This document shows, piece by piece, positions 42,146-49,448 of a stretch of DNA of 64,000 bases; within the stretch, counting starts at the first letter, position 1; the number at the start of each line of letters is the position of its first letter. The stretch comes from DAOUBF01 sp034432795 (GTDB taxonomy: Bacteria > Chloroflexota > Anaerolineae > DSLN01). Where the stretch lies: contig DAOUBF010000010.1 in NCBI GenBank assembly GCA_034432795.1, positions 1 through 64,000 on the forward strand, written 5' to 3'. The notes beneath the pieces were generated by a model. That model saw only the letters and a program-made list of their open reading frames with translations, was not told the origin of the DNA and did no database searches. The position numbers were made by a program, and so were the translations under genes.

Positions 42146-43249
42146 ATGACCGACGAGATCACCATCAGTGTTATCAAGGCCGATATCGGCGGTTACGTGG
42201 GGCACTCGGCCATTCACCCCGCGCTGATTGAACGCGCCCAGGAGGAACTGGATATAGCTAAGCGCCGCAATACCATCCTGGATTTCCATGTGGCCAACTG
42301 CGGTGACGACCTGGAACTGATCATGACGCACCGCGAGGGGGTGGACAGCCCCACCATCCACGGCCTGGCCTGGGAGGTGTTTGAGGCCTGCACCGAGGTG
42401 GCCCGCGACCTGAAGCTGTACGGGGCGGGGCAGGACCTCCTGGCGGATGCCTTTGCGGGCAACGTGCGCGGCATGGGCCCCGGCGTGGCCGAGATGAGCT
42501 TCCGCGAACGGACCTCCGAGCCGATCATCGTGTTTATGGCCGATAAGACCGCCGCCGGCGCCTGGAACATGCCGCTGTACCGCATGTTCGCCGACCCCTT
42601 CAACACGGCGGGCCTGGTCATCTCGCCGACGCTGCACGCCGGCTTCCGCTTTGAGGTCCACGACGTTAAGGGGCACAAGCGCATCACCTTTGATGCGCCA
42701 GAGGAGATTTACGATCTGCTCGTGTTCATCGGCGCCAGCGGGCGTTACGCCGTCAAGTATGTCTTCAGCAAGGCCACAGGTGAGGTGGCGGCGGCCTCGT
42801 CCACCGAGCGGCTGAGCCTGATCGCCGGCAAGTATGTGGGGAAGGACGACCCGGTGTGTATCGTGCGCTGCCAGGGGACGTTTCCGGCGGTGGGCGAGGT
42901 GCTGGAGCCCTTCACCATGCCGCATATCGTGGAGGGCTGGATGCGCGGCAGCCACTACGGGCCGCTCATGCCGGTGGGGATGAAGCACGCGCAGACGGCC
43001 CGCTTTGATGGCCCGCCGCGTGTGGTGGCGCTCGGCTTCCAGCTCGCGGATGGTCGCCTGATCGGGCCGCGCGATATGTTTGACGACCCGGCCTTTGATG
43101 AGGCCCGCCACCTGTGCAACGTGATCTCGGACCATCTGCGCCGCCACGGCCCCTTTGAGCCGCACCGCCTGCCGGCTGATGAGATGGAATACACCACGCT
43201 GCCGGAGGTTATGCAGAAGCTGGAAGGGCGCTGGCAATCGCTGGAGTAG
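42146..43249 (+). CDS. Fructose-1,6-bisphosphate aldolase/phosphatase (archaeal type)
   Basis: 367 residues of the bifunctional FBPA/P family. Mg-binding ADIGGYVGH, THREGVD and GDDLELIM; AGQDLLADAFAGNVRGMGPG; and AGKYVGKDDP, where Y230 and K233 match the switching Tyr and Schiff-base Lys of the Sulfolobus and Thermoproteus enzymes. One enzyme condenses triose phosphates and removes the C1 phosphate, the one-way entry to gluconeogenesis. The family is typical of archaea and deep-branching, mostly thermophilic bacteria. A strong AGGAGGAAC site precedes the ATG. Confidence 0.95.
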   Translation: MTDEITISVIKADIGGYVGHSAIHPALIERAQEELDIAKRRNTILDFHVANCGDDLELIMTHREGVDSPTIHGLAWEVFEACTEVARDLKLYGAGQDLLADAFAGNVRGMGPGVAEMSFRERTSEPIIVFMADKTAAGAWNMPLYRMFADPFNTAGLVISPTLHAGFRFEVHDVKGHKRITFDAPEEIYDLLVFIGASGRYAVKYVFSKATGEVAAASSTERLSLIAGKYVGKDDPVCIVRCQGTFPAVGEVLEPFTMPHIVEGWMRGSHYGPLMPVGMKHAQTARFDGPPRVVALGFQLADGRLIGPRDMFDDPAFDEARHLCNVISDHLRRHGPFEPHRLPADEMEYTTLPEVMQKLEGRWQSLE

Positions 43250-43333
43250 ACGACGGACGACGGACTATGTGACCCCCCACCCCAACCCTCCCCCACAGAG
43301 GGAGGAGGGGGTTGCGCCAGTGTATGACGCGCT
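43250..43333. repeat. GACGACGG unit and C-rich palindrome
   Basis: Directly after the aldolase stop, GACGACGGACGACGGAC (43251-43267) meets CCCCCCACCCCAACCCTCCC with its G-rich partner (43273-43312). The two dispersed families lie side by side here. Confidence 0.65.
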
Positions 43334-44014
43334 ATGGACCCACAGCGTGACCTGGCCGCACTGGACGGCCTGACGCTGGGCGCATATGTTCTGCGCCTGG
43401 GCGAGGTTCAGCCGTTGCGCTGGGTGGAACAGGCCAGGTTTGATGTGTATCTGGAGGAGGGCGGGCGGCTCTCGCTCACGCCGGTGTTCAGCGGCGTGTA
43501 TAGCGCGGGCCGCCCCTCGCTTTATGTCCCCGGTTGGATAGACGGTATCTTCTATGATCGGGTGGGCTTCGCGGGGGCGGAGGTGGACCTGATCGCTGCC
43601 GGGCTGGAGGGGCCACTGATGGCCGCCCTGGGCCACCTGATCCCACCCGGCGGGCGGATGTGGCTGGCTTATGAGACCTTCGCCCGCGAGGGGCCGATCC
43701 ATCAGGCCACTCGCCAGGCCCTGGCGTTGCAGCTTCCCCTGCTGGTGACGCCGCTGGGCTATCTGCTGTACCTGGCCGGCTGCTGGTGCGCACTGCGCGA
43801 CTGGTACATCCCGGAGGGCTGGCGCGAAGGGCCGCGCAAGTTGCAGGGCAACAAGCCGGTGGATGCGGCCCATGCCCGCCGCCGCGCCGCCGAGACGGTC
43901 AAGACATTGCAGGATTTTCTCTCTCATCCCCCCGCTGGCGACGCCGCGCTGATCGGCGCGGCCTGCGCCCGGGTGCAGGCCATCCTGGAAGGGCTGCGCC
44001 CCTGGTTGGGGTGA
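43334..44014 (+). CDS. DUF1122-like conserved protein
   Basis: 226 residues, no membrane segment. Notable stretches are PSLYVPGWIDGIFYDR, GGRMWLAYETFAREG, TPLGYLLYLAGC and DWYIPEGWREGPRKLQGNKP. I believe these match DUF1122, a family of archaea and a few bacteria, but that is from memory. The middle (GPLMAALGHLIPPGGRMWL) looks like an S-adenosylmethionine- or nucleotide-binding fold. Its archaeal relatives and place next to the archaeal-type aldolase gene hint at a shared origin. Confidence 0.6.
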   Translation: MDPQRDLAALDGLTLGAYVLRLGEVQPLRWVEQARFDVYLEEGGRLSLTPVFSGVYSAGRPSLYVPGWIDGIFYDRVGFAGAEVDLIAAGLEGPLMAALGHLIPPGGRMWLAYETFAREGPIHQATRQALALQLPLLVTPLGYLLYLAGCWCALRDWYIPEGWREGPRKLQGNKPVDAAHARRRAAETVKTLQDFLSHPPAGDAALIGAACARVQAILEGLRPWLG

Positions 44015-44052
44015 CGAGGGAAAATTTTAAGGTTCTGTTCACAGACACCCCC

Positions 44053-44080
44053 TTGACAGGCGCAAAAATCCGCATATACT
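44053..44080 (+). promoter_or_regulatory. Strong promoter of the phage-derived block
   Basis: TTGACA (44053-44058), 16-bp spacer, TATACT (44075-44080). A LexA-type palindrome starts 10 bp after the -10 box. Confidence 0.8.
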
Positions 44081-44089
44081 GAGAATTAA

Positions 44090-44105
44090 TAGAACATATG
44101 TTCTA
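44090..44105 (+). promoter_or_regulatory. LexA-type (SOS box) operator
   Basis: TAGAACATATGTTCTA is a perfect 16-bp palindrome with the core GAAC-N4-GTTC of the Gram-positive LexA box. It covers the likely transcription start of the promoter at 44053-44080, an ideal place for repression. Whether this organism's LexA reads this box is not shown; no lexA gene is in the window. Confidence 0.65.
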
Positions 44106-44320
44106 CCCGCTGCAGGCGATGTTCTCCGGCGCGTCGCCTGCAGCGGGCCGACAGCGGACTCGTCGCAGGCAAAGGGGTTCCGGGTGATCAAGCGACGAGG
44201 CTGGAATGGGGCGACTCTGATCCTCTGGCAGGGGTTGGGGTCGCCCTATTCTGTTCCAGGCAGCCCAGGGGAGCAACGGGCCACAACCACCGGGTCTATA
44301 CCGGACGAGGAGGGGATAGG
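44106..44320 (+). ncRNA. Highly structured leader RNA of the phage block
   Basis: Four hairpins can form in the 5' leader. (1) 44106-44119 with 44134-44147, a perfect 14-bp stem. (2) CTCGTCGC 44159-44166 with GCGACGAG 44192-44199. (3) A composite stem of CTGGAA 44201-44206 with TTCCAG 44254-44259, continued by 44207-44215 with 44240-44248 and an inner CCTC/GGGG. (4) CCGG/CCGG near 44290-44305. About 200 nt without an ORF lead to the first gene. It matches no RNA class I know; it could be an attenuator or a separate small RNA. Confidence 0.55.
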
Positions 44321-44713
44321 ATGATGGTCAGTGAATCGCTGTGGTGGATAGAGATGCCACCTGGGGATCCGGGCGCGTTTCTCCATGAGAGCGCGGCGGC
44401 GCTGTTTGCCGCGCTGATGATTGAGGCGCTCAAGCGCCTGGGCCTCTTCCGACGCAGCGGGGCGCGGCCCACGCTGGACCCGCGCCTGATCAACCTGGTG
44501 GCCTTTGGCCTGACGTTGCTCCTGGAGGCGGTCGCCGGCCTGGCGGTCTATCAGACGACGGGCAGCTACCCGCTGTTCGCGGTCGTGCGGGCGGCGCTGG
44601 TGGGCACGGCGCTGGCCACGCTCGGTTATGAAGCCACGAAGAATGTGCTGGGGCTGCTGGGCTGGCGAGAGACAGAGGACGACGGGCGGCAGACGATGGG
44701 CGACGGAGGGTAG
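44321..44713 (+). CDS. Holin-like membrane protein
   Basis: 130 residues; GAGGAGGGGATAGG precedes the ATG. An amphipathic start (DPGAFLHESAAALFAALMIEAL) is followed by two strong membrane segments (LINLVAFGLTLLLEAVAGLAV and PLFAVVRAALVGTALATLGY). Size, helix count and place before packaging genes suggest a holin or a holin-like phage membrane protein. The tail ETEDDGRQTMGDGG is encoded by a GACGACGG repeat (44680-44712), so the original C-terminus may have been replaced. Confidence 0.6.
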   Translation: MMVSESLWWIEMPPGDPGAFLHESAAALFAALMIEALKRLGLFRRSGARPTLDPRLINLVAFGLTLLLEAVAGLAVYQTTGSYPLFAVVRAALVGTALATLGYEATKNVLGLLGWRETEDDGRQTMGDGG

Positions 44714-44885
44714 TTCCGCGTCTGCCGCCTGTCGGCCAATGGGTCGGCAGCGGCGGGCGACCACGCCCGAAGCTGTGGGCAGGGCGCCTCCGGGAGCCCC
44801 ATTCCAGCGGCGCCCTGCCCGGGATCCCCTTGCTGGTGAAGATGAACAACATAGCGCCGTAACCGGGGCAATCTGGCCATGCGGA

Positions 44886-45110
44886 TACCCCACCGTTTAC
44901 GGTGTGGCGTAGGGGCACGAGGACTAGATTTACCGCAGGGGCGCTGAGGACGCAGAGAAACGCAGAGGTTTTTATAACCATGTTCTCTGCGCCCCTCTGC
45001 GCTCTCTGCGACTCTGCGGTGAAAAAAGCGGTAAGGCCTGCCCCTCCTGGCCCGAGGCGGCACTGTAAACGGTGTCGTCCCCGAATTCCCCACACGTTAC
45101 GGTACGAAAA
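44886..45110. repeat. Nested inverted repeat with CGCAGAG element
   Basis: Between two phage genes, CACCGTTTACGGTG (44891-44904) and an inverted relative CACTGTAAACGGTG (45061-45074) enclose a long palindrome: TTACCGCAGGGGCGCTGAGG ACGCAGAG from 44930 pairs with CTCTGCG...GACTCTGCGGTGAA ending at 45024. A second CGCAGAG palindrome lies at 49317-49414. No gene is seen in 44714-45164. Confidence 0.75.
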
Positions 45111-45164
45111 AGCCAATGCTCATCAGCCCGGTGCCAGGGAGAGAGGGGGAACGGAGAAGAGGAG

Positions 45165-45563
45165 ATGGCAAAGTCTAAACAGGGGGAAGCCAGCGGGGAG
45201 CGTCGTCGCTGTACGTATATCCGGGCCGATGGCTCGGCCTGCCGGGCCTGGGCGGTTCGCGGGCGGGAGCGCTGCGCCGCTCACGGCGGCCTGCGTGAGG
45301 AGGGGCCTGGGCCAGAGTTGATTGATGCCTTGATCCTGGCCCTGGCGGAGAAGCAGGCGGAGTTCCTGGCCTGCCTGGACGCGGACGATTTGCCCTCGGA
45401 TAAGGCCATCCGCCTGTTCAGCATCCTGAGCCAGAACGCCAGCCGCCTGGGGCGGCTGTTGCGCGACCGCCGGGCGATCTCTGGCGAAGCGGCCGAGGGG
45501 ATCACCAGCGCGATCGCCCAGGCGCTGGATGAGCTGTCTACTGAATTGGGGCTGGAGTTGTGA
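45165..45563 (+). CDS. TerS-like protein with Cys/HGG motif
   Basis: 132 residues from the ATG at 45165 (MAKSKQGEASGERRR), with GGAGAAGAGGAG before it. The N-terminal part RRRCTYIRADGSACRAWAVR then ERCAAHGG is a small zinc-finger-like Cys/Cys/Cys/His motif found in phage proteins beside terminases. The rest is helical (LIDALILALAEKQAEFLACL, GITSAIAQALDELSTELG). Its place two genes before terL suggests the small terminase subunit or a DNA-binding partner. The stop overlaps the next gene. Confidence 0.6.
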   Translation: MAKSKQGEASGERRRCTYIRADGSACRAWAVRGRERCAAHGGLREEGPGPELIDALILALAEKQAEFLACLDADDLPSDKAIRLFSILSQNASRLGRLLRDRRAISGEAAEGITSAIAQALDELSTELGLEL

Positions 45564-45790
45564 GCCTGCAGGCCGAGGAACGGTTGCGGCGAGCGCTGCG
45601 GCGGCTGGCCTCCCGTCAAAGGAGGCGCCCCCCGGTGCCGCGCCCCCAACCGGATAGCGAGTGGGGCTGGGCAGTGGAGGACCGGCTGGCGCGGCTGGAG
45701 GAGCAGCAACGCTGGCTCATGCGCCTGGTGGCGGGGACGCTGGTGGTGGCGCTGGTGCAGTTGGCCCTGAAGGCCCTGGGGGGCGGTTAA
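45560..45790 (+). CDS. XhlA-like small membrane protein
   Basis: 76 residues from a GTG that overlaps the previous stop. A basic N-terminus is followed by a short coiled coil (WAVEDRLARLEEQQRWLMRL) and one C-terminal helix (LVAGTLVVALVQLALKAL). This is the layout of XhlA-type holin accessory proteins. Together with the 44321 gene it could form a lysis pair. It is 7 bp before terL. Confidence 0.6.
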   Translation: MSLQAEERLRRALRRLASRQRRRPPVPRPQPDSEWGWAVEDRLARLEEQQRWLMRLVAGTLVVALVQLALKALGGG

Positions 45791-45797
45791 GAGGACG

Positions 45798-47300
45798 ATG
45801 GACGGATCAGTGGGACGTCTCAAACGGGTCGCTGTGCACTGGATCGGCGACATCCAGTGGTTCAGCCGGATCGTGGCCAGGAAGCCTCTGCGCCCCTACC
45901 AACTGGACGTGGCCCGCGCCATCCTGCACTCGGTGGAGCACCGCCTGGGGCTGACCTTTGCTGTGGTGATGGCGCGGCAGGCGGGCAAGAACGAGACCCA
46001 GGCGCAACTGGAAGCCTTCCTGTTGAACCGCTACCGCTCCGTCCCCGGCGCGCAGATCGTGAAAGCCTCGCCGACGTTCCAGCCACAGACTATGAACTCC
46101 ATGATGCGGTTGGAGAGCCTGCTGGACACGCCCTGGTTTGCAGGCCAATGGCGGCGCGAACACGGCTATATCCTGCGTCTGGGGCAGGCGTGCATCCTGT
46201 TCTTCTCTGCCCAGCCGGGGGCCAACGTGGTGGGAGCGACCGCCTCCCTGCTTTTGGAGTGTGATGAGGCCCAGGACGTGGACGAGGAGAAGTGGAACAA
46301 GGCATTCCGCCCCATGGCTGCGGCCACGAACGCCACCACGGTGCTGTGGGGGACGATGTGGACCGGCCGGACGCTCCTGGGGAAGACCATCCGGGCGTTG
46401 CGCCGCCAGGAGGCCTGGGATGGGGTGCAGCGCGTGTTTATGGTGCCCTGGGAGCAGGCCGCCGAAGCCAACCCTGCCTATGGCGCTTACGTGCGCGGCG
46501 AGATTGAACGCCTGGGCCGGGAGCACCCGCTGATTAAGACGCAGTATGAGTTGGAGGAGATTGACGCCGAGGCCGGGATGTTCCCACCGCACCGCCAGGC
46601 GCAGATGCGGGGGAGCCATCCCCGGCGCCACACGCCGGAGCCGGGGCGTCGCTATGCCCTGCTGATTGACGTGGCCGGAGAGACGGAGGAGGCCCTGGAG
46701 GGGGCAGCGCTGCGCCAGCGGGAGCCGCGCCGGGATAGCACGGCGCTCACCGTTGTGGAGATCCACACCCGACGCGATCCGGTGCTCCCCGACGCCCGGC
46801 CTGTGTATCACGTGGTGGACCGCCGTCTGTGGACCGGCACGCGACACACCGAATTGTACGCCACGCTGCGCGATCTGGCCGAGGTCTGGCGGGCGGAACG
46901 TGTGGTAGTGGACGCCACCGGCATCGGCGCGGGCCTGGCTTCCTTTCTGGCTGCCGCGCTGGGCGAGCGCGTCGTGCGTTTCGTGTTCAGTGCCAGAACC
47001 AAAAGCGACCTGGGCTGGGGCTTCCTGGCGCTGGTAGAGGCCGGGCGCTTCAAGGACTACGCCGATGATGGCCTGGAGGATACGCGCACCTTCTGGCGCC
47101 AGGTAGAAGCAGCGGAATATGAGATTTTGAATGGGCCGGAGAAGCACATGCGTTGGGGCGTGCCCGATCCACGCCTGCACGATGACCTGCTGATCTCAGC
47201 GGCGCTCTGCGCTGCGCTGGAGACGCAGGACTGGTCAGCTTACAGCCCCGCCGCCGTGGTGGAGGCCGCCCCCGTCAACTGGGAAGGAGAGGGGTTCTGA
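45798..47300 (+). CDS. Phage terminase large subunit
   Basis: 500 residues. ATPase: Walker A-like VVMARQAGKNETQAQ and Walker B LLLECDEAQDVDEEKW, with the coupling motif TTVLWGTMWTG. RuvC-like nuclease: Asp in YALLIDVAGE, Asp in VVVDATGIGAG and the late Asp pair in RLHDDLLISAAL. All motor and nuclease residues are in place, so the gene looks intact. It packages phage DNA into a capsid, yet no capsid gene follows. The last 50 bp with the stop codon are duplicated at 47475-47525. Confidence 0.92.
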   Translation: MDGSVGRLKRVAVHWIGDIQWFSRIVARKPLRPYQLDVARAILHSVEHRLGLTFAVVMARQAGKNETQAQLEAFLLNRYRSVPGAQIVKASPTFQPQTMNSMMRLESLLDTPWFAGQWRREHGYILRLGQACILFFSAQPGANVVGATASLLLECDEAQDVDEEKWNKAFRPMAAATNATTVLWGTMWTGRTLLGKTIRALRRQEAWDGVQRVFMVPWEQAAEANPAYGAYVRGEIERLGREHPLIKTQYELEEIDAEAGMFPPHRQAQMRGSHPRRHTPEPGRRYALLIDVAGETEEALEGAALRQREPRRDSTALTVVEIHTRRDPVLPDARPVYHVVDRRLWTGTRHTELYATLRDLAEVWRAERVVVDATGIGAGLASFLAAALGERVVRFVFSARTKSDLGWGFLALVEAGRFKDYADDGLEDTRTFWRQVEAAEYEILNGPEKHMRWGVPDPRLHDDLLISAALCAALETQDWSAYSPAAVVEAAPVNWEGEGF

Positions 47301-47525
47301 AGGCAGTGGCGGCTATGGAAAGCCGCCCTACATGCAGGATACCGTGTATCCTGTAGGGCAGGTTTCTATACCTGCCGCAGTAGCGGTCGTAGAAGGCAGT
47401 GGCGGCTATGGAAAGCCGCCCTACACGCAGGAGACCGTGTATTTTGTAGGGCAGGTTTCTATACCTGCCGTAGGGCTGCCGTGGTGGAGGCCGCCCCCGT
47501 GGATTGGGAAGGAGAGGGGTTCTGA
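47249..47525. repeat. Duplicated terL end with two direct repeats
   Basis: The terL 3' end (GTGGTGGAGGCCGCCCCCGT then GGGAAGGAGAGGGGTTCTGA, 47258-47300) recurs at 47483-47525. Between them are two direct repeats, 47302-47392 and 47395-47477. Each has GGCGGCTATGGAAAGCCGCC and GGCAGGTTTCTATACCTGCC, both able to form hairpins. The gap 47301-47571 contains no gene. Confidence 0.85.
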
Positions 47526-47538
47526 GAAGCATGGCTTT

Positions 47539-47567
47539 GGACTGCTGAAGCATGACTTCAGCAGTCC
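47539..47567. terminator. Perfect 12-bp hairpin after the pilin gene
   Basis: GGACTGCTGAAG-catga-CTTCAGCAGTCC. It stands 5 bp after the pilin stop on the minus strand; no U-tract follows on either strand. Confidence 0.5.
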
Positions 47568-47571
47568 ATGG

Positions 47572-47721
47572 TCAGAAGTTGAGGATGATGTTGCTGTAGA
47601 GAAAGGTTACCGCTGTGTTGCCGAAGACCGCCAGGATGAAGATCACCACGACGGCGATCAGCACGAGCAGCAGCGAATACTCCATCAAACTCTGACCATT
47701 TTCACGCGGTTGAAACAACAT
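47572..47721 (-). CDS. Flp-type pilin
   Basis: 49 residues on the minus strand, antisense to the phage genes. The sequence starts MLFQPRENGQSLMEYSLLLV and continues with one long hydrophobic helix (LIAVVVIFILAVFG). The G-Q-S-L-M-E-Y pattern, with Glu five residues after the Gly, is the prepilin cleavage and assembly signal of Flp/Tad pilins. The mature peptide would have about 40 residues. An AGGAGC site precedes the ATG. No tad assembly genes are near; they must be elsewhere if this is used. Confidence 0.8.
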   Translation of the reverse strand: MLFQPRENGQSLMEYSLLLVLIAVVVIFILAVFGNTAVTFLYSNIILNF

Positions 47722-47928
47722 GATAAATGCTCCTGTAACCAAAAACTGTCGTCTGTCCGGACAACATAACTATAAGTTAGATAAATCCGCTTACAGTTTA
47801 CCGCGCTGTGATCTGGGGTCAATAGGAGAGTAGTCCATGATGGTGAGCTTTACTGTTCTGGAGAGGGAATCCCTGCTCTTCGCCTCCCCAGGTGGGGAAG
47901 CGGGATGAGGGGAGGAAGGAGGGCCGAT

Positions 47929-49263
47929 ATGAGGGAGGCGTTCCGCACCCGCATCGCGCGGCGTCTGTTCGGGGATGTCATCGCCCAAGAGGTGACCCTG
48001 GCTGTGAAGGTGGTGGATGATCGCTGGTGGCAGCAGATCGGGGGCAGCCGGGCCGGGACGGTAGACCGGGACTGGTGGGAGCACGCGGAGAACCTGGCGG
48101 ATGCGTTGGAGGCCTGGCGCACCAACCCGCTCGCCCGCCAGGTAGTGAATCTGACGACGAACTACGTGGTAGGGCGGGGGGTAGGAGTCACCTCGACCAA
48201 GGGGTACGTGGACAGTTGGGTGCGGCGGTTTTGGCGGCATCGGCTGAACCGGATGGACCTGCGGTTGGCGGGGATGTGCGATGAACTGACGCGGAGCGGG
48301 GAGTTGTTTGTGGTGCTGTCGCGGAATCCTGCGGATGGGATGAGCTACGTGCGGTTTGTCCCGGCGTCACAGATTGATCAGGTTGAGACGGCGGAGGGGG
48401 ATGTGGAGCGGGAGTTGCGTTACCACCAGGTGCTGGCCGGGGAGATCGGCGGGCGCTGGTGGTTGAGTTGGGATCATCCTGATGCGGGCGCTGCGGATCA
48501 GGTGATGGGGCATTTTGCCATTAACCGGCCTGTGGGGGCGACACGGGGGGAGGGGGACCTCGTGCCGATCCTGCCCTGGCTGAGGCGGTATAACGAGTGG
48601 TTGTATGACCGGGTGAAGCTGAACCGGTATAAGAGTCGGTTTTACTGGGATGTGGCGATAGAGGGGACGGAGGCGGACATCGCGGCGGCGCGGGCGCGGT
48701 ATGCGACGCCGCCGGCGGATGGGAGCATTATTGTGCATTCCACGAAGGAGACGTGGACAGCGGTCCAGCCGAAGATAGAGGCGGAGGATGCGAAAGAGGA
48801 CGGGTATGTGATGCGGTTGATGATTGCGGCTGGGGCTGGGGTGCCGTTGCACTTCATGGCGGAGGGGTTAGGGGCGACGAAGGCGACGGCGGTGGAGATG
48901 GGTGATCCGACGTTTCGGCATTATCAGCGGCGGCAGGTGTATTTTGCGTGGGTGTTGCGGGAGATCGTGGAGCGGGCGTATGAGTATGCGGTGCAGCGGG
49001 GGCGTGTAAAGAGCTATGGGGAGGATAGCGGGATAGACGTGCGGGTGACGGATGTGGTGGAGGAGGACAATTTAGCGTTGGCGCAGAGTGCGCGGACGAT
49101 TGTGGAGGCGTTTGGGATGATGCGGGATCGGGGGTGGATCAGTGATGAGATGGCGATACGGCTGGCGTTCAAGTTTGCGGGGGAGATGTTGAGTGAGGAG
49201 GAGATCGCGGCGTTGGTGGAGAGTGGGGGGAGTGCTGCTGGGGGTGCTGGTGGTGGAGCATGA
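47929..49263 (+). CDS. Phage portal protein
   Basis: 444 residues from the ATG at 47929 (AGGAGGAAGGAGGGCCGAT before it; an earlier ATG at 47905 is in frame). Portal pattern: NPLARQVVNLTTNYVVGRGV, DELTRSGELFVVLSRN, VRFVPASQIDQVETAEGD, GDLVPILPWLRRYNEWLYDRVKLN and a late Gly-rich tail. It forms the ring through which DNA enters. From about 48170 the codons shift strongly to G-ending (GCG, GGG, CGG, TTG), unlike terL and most neighbours. It is separated from terL by repeats and the antisense pilin. Confidence 0.85.
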   Translation: MREAFRTRIARRLFGDVIAQEVTLAVKVVDDRWWQQIGGSRAGTVDRDWWEHAENLADALEAWRTNPLARQVVNLTTNYVVGRGVGVTSTKGYVDSWVRRFWRHRLNRMDLRLAGMCDELTRSGELFVVLSRNPADGMSYVRFVPASQIDQVETAEGDVERELRYHQVLAGEIGGRWWLSWDHPDAGAADQVMGHFAINRPVGATRGEGDLVPILPWLRRYNEWLYDRVKLNRYKSRFYWDVAIEGTEADIAAARARYATPPADGSIIVHSTKETWTAVQPKIEAEDAKEDGYVMRLMIAAGAGVPLHFMAEGLGATKATAVEMGDPTFRHYQRRQVYFAWVLREIVERAYEYAVQRGRVKSYGEDSGIDVRVTDVVEEDNLALAQSARTIVEAFGMMRDRGWISDEMAIRLAFKFAGEMLSEEEIAALVESGGSAAGGAGGGA

Positions 49264-49273
49264 GCAGGCTCTC

Positions 49274-49318
49274 ACCGCCTTCACCGCCTTCACCGCCTTC
49301 ACCGCCTTAACCGCCTTC
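49274..49318. repeat. Tandem repeat of ACCGCCTTC (5 units)
   Basis: Five 9-bp units run ACCGCCTTC x3, ACCGCCTTA, ACCGCCTTC, directly followed by ACCGCAGAG of the next repeat. It starts 10 bp after the portal stop. Confidence 0.85.
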
Positions 49319-49414
49319 ACCGCAGAGACGCGGAGAACGCAGGGAGCGCAGAGCTTGAAGAAAAAGATATTTAATCTCTGCGACCCTCTGCGCTCCCTGC
49401 GGCTCTGCGGTTAG
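49317..49414. repeat. CGCAGAG palindromic element, second copy
   Basis: CACCGCAGAGACGCGGAGAA CGCAGGGAGCGCAGAG pairs with CTCTGCGACCCTCTGCGCTC CCTGCGGCTCTGCGG after an AT-rich centre (AAAAAGATATTTAA). Same family as 44930-45024; together they bracket the TerS-portal segment. Confidence 0.82.
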
Positions 49415-49448
49415 GTTTGGGCGGTTAGGTTTGAAAAGAGGGGGGCAC

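Noticed and set aside
44106..44320. 6S RNA or a known riboswitch in the phage leader
   Set aside because: The ends do not pair as in 6S RNA and no known aptamer core is recognisable; kept as an unclassified structured leader.
45807..47180. Long minus-strand frame opposite terL
   Set aside because: Shadow of the terminase, whose ATPase and nuclease motifs are unmistakable on the plus strand.
47302..47477. Repeats as a CRISPR array
   Set aside because: Only two long direct repeats with internal palindromes and no spacers; no cas genes in the window.
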